64,000 nt of DNA from Alternaria dauci. Taxonomy: Eukaryota > Ascomycota > Dothideomycetes > Pleosporales > Pleosporaceae. Where the stretch lies: the NCBI RefSeq assembly GCF_042100115.1, contig NC_091280.1, positions 620,001 through 684,000 of the forward strand, given 5' to 3'. The notes under the pieces were generated by a model that was given only the letters and a program-made list of their open reading frames with translations, was not told where the DNA came from and searched no databases. The number at the start of each line of letters is the position of its first letter. The first letter of the stretch is position 1. Made by a program: the position numbers and the translations under genes. Of this stretch, positions 59,630 to 64,000 are shown piece by piece.

Positions 59630-61095
59630 TCAAACCTGTTTTTCATCATTTCCACCAACGCGAGATATCTTTTCGTCATCGACAGGAACGATCGACTGCG
59701 TAGAAGCACTAGAAGCGATATCGCTCTTAAACTCGACGCCCTCTTCTTGATCATCGGCCTCCCATTTGACATGCTGGCGCAGCCCAACCATAGCTTCAAT
59801 AACCTGTAGAGCCATTCCATGATTGATCAAGTCCTTCACATGCTGCCATAGCTCGGGATTGAGTGATGCCGCCAAGGTATCGACAACCAGACTCTTCAGT
59901 TGTTTCGGAGCATCCTCATCCTTAAAGGCGTGCTTGAAGACAACGCCGACAATGTCATCAGTTGCGACATCTGGACCGTATCCCAGGAGTGTCTGAAGGG
60001 GAATACCATGGTCATCAGAATGCATAAGACTGTCAGTCGCAGCATTGTACAGCTGGTTCAGACAGATGCTAGCGAGCTCGTCAAGACCAAGTCGTCTAGC
60101 AAGTGTGAAAACAGAGTAGAGTTGCTCAGAGTCCGCGTACATGCTTCGTGCTCGATAGATCCACTGCATAAAACATCTGACAGTCGCCCCCTCTACATCA
60201 GGAAGTATCAGACGGTACTGTGCAGCGGCCTTCAAAGCATCTCTCTCGGCTTTCTTAACTTCGGACTTCTGAATTGCGTGGAGCCTTTCGAACAGTTTAG
60301 AAACCACAGCTTGTACGGCATGGGGCTTGAGAAGGTCTAATCTCCCTGATAGACTCAGGTCGGGTGGGATCTGTGAAGGCTTCTGAGCCGTCTTCTTAAT
60401 GTTCTTGGCAGATATTTGGGAGGCCACTTCGTCCATGATGATTTTCTTGACACCCATGAAATATGGAATCAGCGGGTAGTTCTCGTAAGCCTGTTTGATT
60501 AGTGGTTTGACCTGAGATGCGTTAGCTGAATTCAGTTGAGGGTGTGCATTTGATTGAGCGCGTGGAACAAGGCATTTGTCGTAAACACCCAAGTTGCGCT
60601 CATGGCACATACCTGTTGTTCTAAGTGTTTGTCTTCAAAATCCTTCTGAGTACACTCGGGATATACGAAGGCTGCGACTTTCTCACGGAATGCCTCGGCC
60701 TTTGCAAACTGCGTCCTAGCCGACTTTGCCTTCTCGAATTGACCTTGGAGCTGCTTGCTGTGAACGCACAAAAGCTCCTCATGCACAGTAAGCTTGGTTT
60801 TGAGGTCGGGCCCACATTCGATGGTGATGGGGGTCTGCATGAGCATCCTAGTGGACTACGTTATTATAATAACGCGCTAACTTTCGAAGTTATCTTACTG
60901 TGGCGGGTGGAAATCGGCTGCACCCGAGATGTGCGGGTATGGCTTGAAGTTCGCGGCGTTGTCCATCTTCGGTGGCTCCATGGAGACACTTGAGCGATCA
61001 ATACTGCTTGTGGGCAGAGTTGAAGTACGAGACGGCGTTGCCGATGGAGTTGAAGTCGTGGATAGGTCCACCTCGGACTCATGAGACACTGCCAT
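59630..61095 (-). CDS. BTB/POZ-domain protein
   Basis: Three exons on the minus strand: 61095-60899, 60847-60613 and 60511-59630 (51- and 101-nt introns, phases consistent), giving 437 aa. Exon 1 is a disordered S/T/P-rich lead (MAVSHESEVDLSTTSTPSAT). The BTB starts in exon 2 with TPITIECGPDLKTKLTVHEE, then LLCVHSKQLQGQFEKAKSAR, the usual self-association fold of small fungal BTB proteins. A Lys/Ala-rich segment and a BACK-like helical region (MYADSEQLYSVFTLARRLGLDELASICLNQLY) follow. The tail is acidic. Such proteins often act as substrate adaptors for Cul3 ligases or as transcription co-regulators; neither can be shown here. Confidence 0.83.
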
Positions 61096-61180
61096 GGATA
61101 GTTGATTGTTTGTTGTAAGAGAGTGAGAAGGTAGAAAGGTATGAGAGCCGGGGAGTTAAACAAGATGGCTTCGTTGGAGC

Positions 61181-61186
61181 TATATA
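61181..61186 (-). promoter_or_regulatory. TATA-like box of the BTB gene
   Basis: TATATA (within GCTATATAGG) lies 86-91 bp upstream of the BTB gene's ATG, a suitable distance for a fungal TATA element. It directly abuts the tandem repeat that begins at 61187. Confidence 0.5.
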
Positions 61187-61303
61187 GGCCAAGTGGAGCA
61201 CTTCGATAGGATCGTCTCTCACCTCAACGTGAGAGAGCTTTGGCCAAGTGGAGCACTTCGATAGGATCGTCTCTCACCTCAACGTGAGAGAGCTTTGGCC
61301 AAG
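61187..61303. repeat. 55-bp tandem duplication with internal inverted repeats
   Basis: Two identical 55-bp units start at 61187 and 61242, and a third, truncated start (GGCCAAG) is at 61297. Each unit holds two small inverted repeats: AAGTG-gag-CACTT, and CTCTCAC-ctcaac-GTGAGAG (7-bp arms, 6-nt loop). The array sits immediately behind the TATA-like box of the BTB gene, at about -92 to -208 from its ATG, and about 220 bp from the 3' end of the bromodomain gene. Palindromic arms suggest binding by a dimeric factor; this is inference. Confidence 0.9.
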
Positions 61304-61523
61304 GGTCCAAAAGAAGCAGGCCAAAGGTGAAAGTAGCTTCGACATGGCCTTGAATATCAGTCTGTCCAGGGAATAGCGTTGGATGGGATGAGAAAATTTA
61401 ATATTCGGCGGTGAAATACCGCACCAATGTATGTAATGGTATCAAAGTCTACTCAAAATCAACGCTTGCTCCTCGCCCACGCCGTGATCTGTCATCCATA
61501 TCCTTGGCCGTCCGAAGAGATTA

Positions 61524-64000
61524 CTACATCTTCCTGCGTTTGCTCGCCGTGGGTTGGTCCTCGTCCTCAACTGAAGGCGTGCCTTCATTTCCCACGCGTC
61601 CACTGTCCCTCTCTACGTCTCTCCATGTACTGACCAGACCTTGGACAGTCTGAAACATGTCCCTCGCATCGCTCACCACACCTTCTTCTCCAGGATTGAA
61701 CATGACCGCGTTGACGAACATGCGCATCAGTTCCTTCTCCAGCTGCGCAGCATTGACAATTGCCTTTGGAGGCACGTTATCTGCCGTGATGGGCAGCTCG
61801 ACAAAGCCTCCTGTTGCACCACCAGGACTACCAGTAGGGTTATCGGACGCTGCCGCGGCTGCTGCCACTTGCTTTGAACCTGTTGCGATAGCCTTTTTTA
61901 TGGAAGAGAGATCCGTGGGGCGCTTGATAATGTCGTAGTAGCCTTCAGCATCTTTTGCACGCACAGCCGTATTGAAAGTCGAAGCATGTTTGTGCGAATT
62001 GATGTCGTACATCATGGGTGCCGTCGTACGGGCAAAGTTCCGTGGTGCGAGAAGAGTCTTGGGTGGGCCTGGCGTGCTAAAAGACGTCTCTTCAGTCTCC
62101 TCGAGGGAAGCTTCGCGGGCAGTGCGTTTTCGACGAGTCGAAAATGATGCCGAGGTAGGAGCTGCTCCCCGTCGGCGCGTGGACATGTGCGACGGTGTCT
62201 CGAAGGAACCTTCCTCGTCTACGGGCTCGACTGAGGTTCCGCGCTCTGACTTGATGCGGTGGCCAGCTTGCGATTCATTGTCTGCGGCTATTGTATCGGT
62301 GTGAGAGAGAATGGACTGGCTTCTACTCCGATCGCGCACAGAGCCACCTGCTCGAGACGAGGCAATACTGCCAGGTCTCGTTCGTTTCGCAGGCGCCTTT
62401 CTCCGTGAGCGGCCAGAACGAGACTCGGGCTCCAGCAAAGAGTCTTCTTCCTGGTCGTGGGACAATTTTGAATTTCGTGGTGTCTCCACGTCCATTGCAG
62501 ACTCGTGTTCCGTCTCTTTCCCTTTGCCCTTTACTCGAGGCTTGCGCTGCGCCTTTGCCTTTGGTGGTGTCTGTTTCGGTTCAATGAGGGGCGGAACATC
62601 GTCGAGAGGCAGCACCTCCGGGCGCGGGCTTGCAGGAGTGCCAGGCGGTCCCGTGAAACTGGATCGCTTCCAGAGACTCTTTGCGGATACTGGAGTCGCT
62701 AGAGAGCTATGCGGTGAGCGTGCATTGATGGGCGTGGAGACAGATTGTCTCGCCTGGATGACAAGAGGATGCATCTGCGGTGCGCCTGGCCTGCCAGTAC
62801 TGGGAGTGTGTACGCTTGCTCTCGATGGTTGTCTGTTGGCAGCAGGTGTAGATACCTGAGGATATTGTTGGGGCACGGCGGCCTGATGGTGAACGCGCGA
62901 CGGGTCTTGAGGTGCAACCTGGAACGGTGGAAGCATGAAGCCTGCTTGGGGCGGCGGCTGAGGCATCTGCGGTTGCAATGGATGATATGGCTGGTGTCCG
63001 GAAGAAGGGTGGAGGGGTTTCTGCTGTTGCTGACCAGGGTGAACTCCGGGAGAGTGAGGCCCCGAGGGCTGCTGCAGAGGGTATTGCTGAGGTTGCCCGG
63101 GATATTGCAACTGTGACCCTGGGTGGCCATACGGAGGTATTCCATTCGGCGCATAGCTCTGAACTGGCTGGGGCTGCAAGGGAGGCCCTGGCGACGGCGG
63201 TTGCGAGGGGAGGCCCGCTGGCTGAGGTTGTATATTCTGGGGAATCGGAGGGGCGTTCGGATGGGGTGCGGCGGTGTACTTTGGGTGCGGCTGTGGTGTT
63301 TGCTGGAACCGCGGCGGTGGTGCTAGCGGCTGGTTGGAATTTGGCTGTGGAGTAGAGGGTGTGCGTCGTCCGTCGGAGGAGGGGTGCTTGATGCGTTGAG
63401 AAGGAGAAGGCTGTGCGTTGAGGGGTGGTGGCGCGGAACCCGGTTGTTGTTGTTGTGAAGGGTCTGGGGAAGGCGCGATGGAGGATCCACCTCGTGTGCC
63501 ATTCTGGACTGGCGATGGACTGGCAATGGGCTGCAGGGCTTTTGGCGCAAGCTGCGGCGACTTGGTAGGCAGCTGAGGGCTTCGCGATGCTGGAGTGCGG
63601 CCGCTGGACCTCTCGCGCAACTGGTCGTCCCACTCGCCGCGCTCGATGCCCGCAATCTCGCGCTGCAGCCTCTCGTAGCGCTCCTCTTCCAGTCTGATCT
63701 GCTCCGTGATCTCGTAGCGATAGGACGCGTACAGCTTGGTGACGAGCTTTGGTATCAGGTGCTGGTGCTGCAGCGACTCCTGGACCGTGGGCAGGCTTGG
63801 GCTATGCCTCTTTCTCTTGCCCGAGCCGGCGACGTCCCCGTTCTGGTGGCCATCGCTGTCGCCGCCGCCGTGCTCGTACTCTATCTCCCTCCTCAGACGC
63901 TCCAGGTAGAAGTTGCGCAGGGCATCGGGGCTGAGGCGGCCGGCCTGGAAGTACTTGTGGGCGGTGATGTCCGGGTGTTTCTTCAGCAGGTCGGAAATCC
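61524..64000 (-). CDS. Bromodomain protein, BRD8/Bdc1-like, partial (5' end beyond window)
   Basis: The minus-strand frame is open from the right edge of the window to the stop at 61524, at least 825 codons, so the start lies outside. The visible N-terminal part is helical: ISDLLKKHPDITAHKYF, then LRNFYLERLRREIEYE and a coiled coil (YRYEITEQIRLEEERYERL). A very long P/Q/S-rich disordered region follows (about residues 150-560 of the visible part), then basic clusters (SRRKAPAKRTRPG). Near the C-terminus is a bromodomain with ZA-loop motif YYDIIKRPTDLSSIKKAI, an A/G/S-rich insertion, and an LMRMFVNAVMFNPG helix with the acetyl-lysine-binding Asn. This order fits the BRD8/Bdc1 subunit of NuA4-type acetyltransferase complexes; the assignment is from memory of the layout. 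Confidence 0.82.
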   Translation of the reverse strand, partial: ISDLLKKHPDITAHKYFQAGRLSPDALRNFYLERLRREIEYEHGGGDSDGHQNGDVAGSGKRKRHSPSLPTVQESLQHQHLIPKLVTKLYASYRYEITEQIRLEEERYERLQREIAGIERGEWDDQLRERSSGRTPASRSPQLPTKSPQLAPKALQPIASPSPVQNGTRGGSSIAPSPDPSQQQQPGSAPPPLNAQPSPSQRIKHPSSDGRRTPSTPQPNSNQPLAPPPRFQQTPQPHPKYTAAPHPNAPPIPQNIQPQPAGLPSQPPSPGPPLQPQPVQSYAPNGIPPYGHPGSQLQYPGQPQQYPLQQPSGPHSPGVHPGQQQQKPLHPSSGHQPYHPLQPQMPQPPPQAGFMLPPFQVAPQDPSRVHHQAAVPQQYPQVSTPAANRQPSRASVHTPSTGRPGAPQMHPLVIQARQSVSTPINARSPHSSLATPVSAKSLWKRSSFTGPPGTPASPRPEVLPLDDVPPLIEPKQTPPKAKAQRKPRVKGKGKETEHESAMDVETPRNSKLSHDQEEDSLLEPESRSGRSRRKAPAKRTRPGSIASSRAGGSVRDRSRSQSILSHTDTIAADNESQAGHRIKSERGTSVEPVDEEGSFETPSHMSTRRRGAAPTSASFSTRRKRTAREASLEETEETSFSTPGPPKTLLAPRNFARTTAPMMYDINSHKHASTFNTAVRAKDAEGYYDIIKRPTDLSSIKKAIATGSKQVAAAAAASDNPTGSPGGATGGFVELPITADNVPPKAIVNAAQLEKELMRMFVNAVMFNPGEEGVVSDARDMFQTVQGLVSTWRDVERDSGRVGNEGTPSVEDEDQPTASKRRKM

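Noticed and set aside
61209..61290. CTCTCAC/GTGAGAG palindromes as a CRISPR-like array
   Set aside because: Only two copies, perfect tandem duplication with no unique spacers, in a eukaryotic promoter.

Overview
This window is nuclear DNA from a filamentous ascomycete (Pezizomycotina). Genes are intron-poor, and most introns are short (about 49-100 nt) with GTAAGT/GTATGT donors, CTAAC/CTGAC-like branch sites and CAG/TAG acceptors. Genes lie on both strands with compact but variable spacing. A CHS4/SKT5 chitin-synthase activator, a Dbf2/Sid2 kinase, a GH35 beta-galactosidase, a tyrosinase and a two-exon CBP4 start all point to a mould. Dothideomycetes (Pleosporales) is my best guess, but I could not test it. 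No virus, plasmid, transposon ORF, CRISPR array, rRNA or convincing tRNA was seen.

Layout: 1-2.07 kb has no clear gene. 2.1-7.2 kb holds the YPD1 phosphorelay protein, an AKAP7/2H phosphoesterase-like protein, a conserved-looking coiled-coil protein and a zeta-class GST. 7.4-10.8 kb is the Sel1-repeat chitin-synthase regulator with a C-terminal CaaX box. 11.9-19.4 kb has the bc1 assembly factor CBP4, the XPF/Rad1 nuclease, eIF1A, an unrecognised basic protein and an aminodeoxychorismate-lyase-like enzyme. 20-27 kb holds a RING protein, an MFS sugar transporter, cytosolic TrpRS and a PRELI/MSF1 lipid-transfer protein. 27.4-33.3 kb is a co-oriented pair, secreted GH35 beta-galactosidase plus MFS sugar permease, each preceded by CreA-like sites. 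A poor 3 kb stretch follows. 36.5-50.2 kb has an orphan coiled-coil protein, fumarase, a second RING protein, Dbf2/Sid2 and SMC5. 50.9-57.3 kb is the accessory-looking part: a small Cys-containing secreted protein, a single-pass membrane protein, a JmjC/cupin-like protein with a C-terminal zinc finger, a tyrosinase interrupted by an in-frame stop, and a probable decayed membrane-protein gene. 59.6-64 kb has a BTB/POZ protein with a 55-bp tandem repeat next to its TATA box, and a bromodomain protein running off the right edge.

Most genes are unlinked housekeeping functions: signalling, translation, DNA repair, respiration and cell wall. The only likely functional module is the beta-galactosidase/permease pair. 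I found no clear new multi-gene system. The best leads are the interrupted tyrosinase, the tandem repeat at the BTB promoter, the secreted protein and the JmjC-like/zinc-finger protein. All exon boundaries are my own reading of splice signals and reading-frame phase, with no transcript support.
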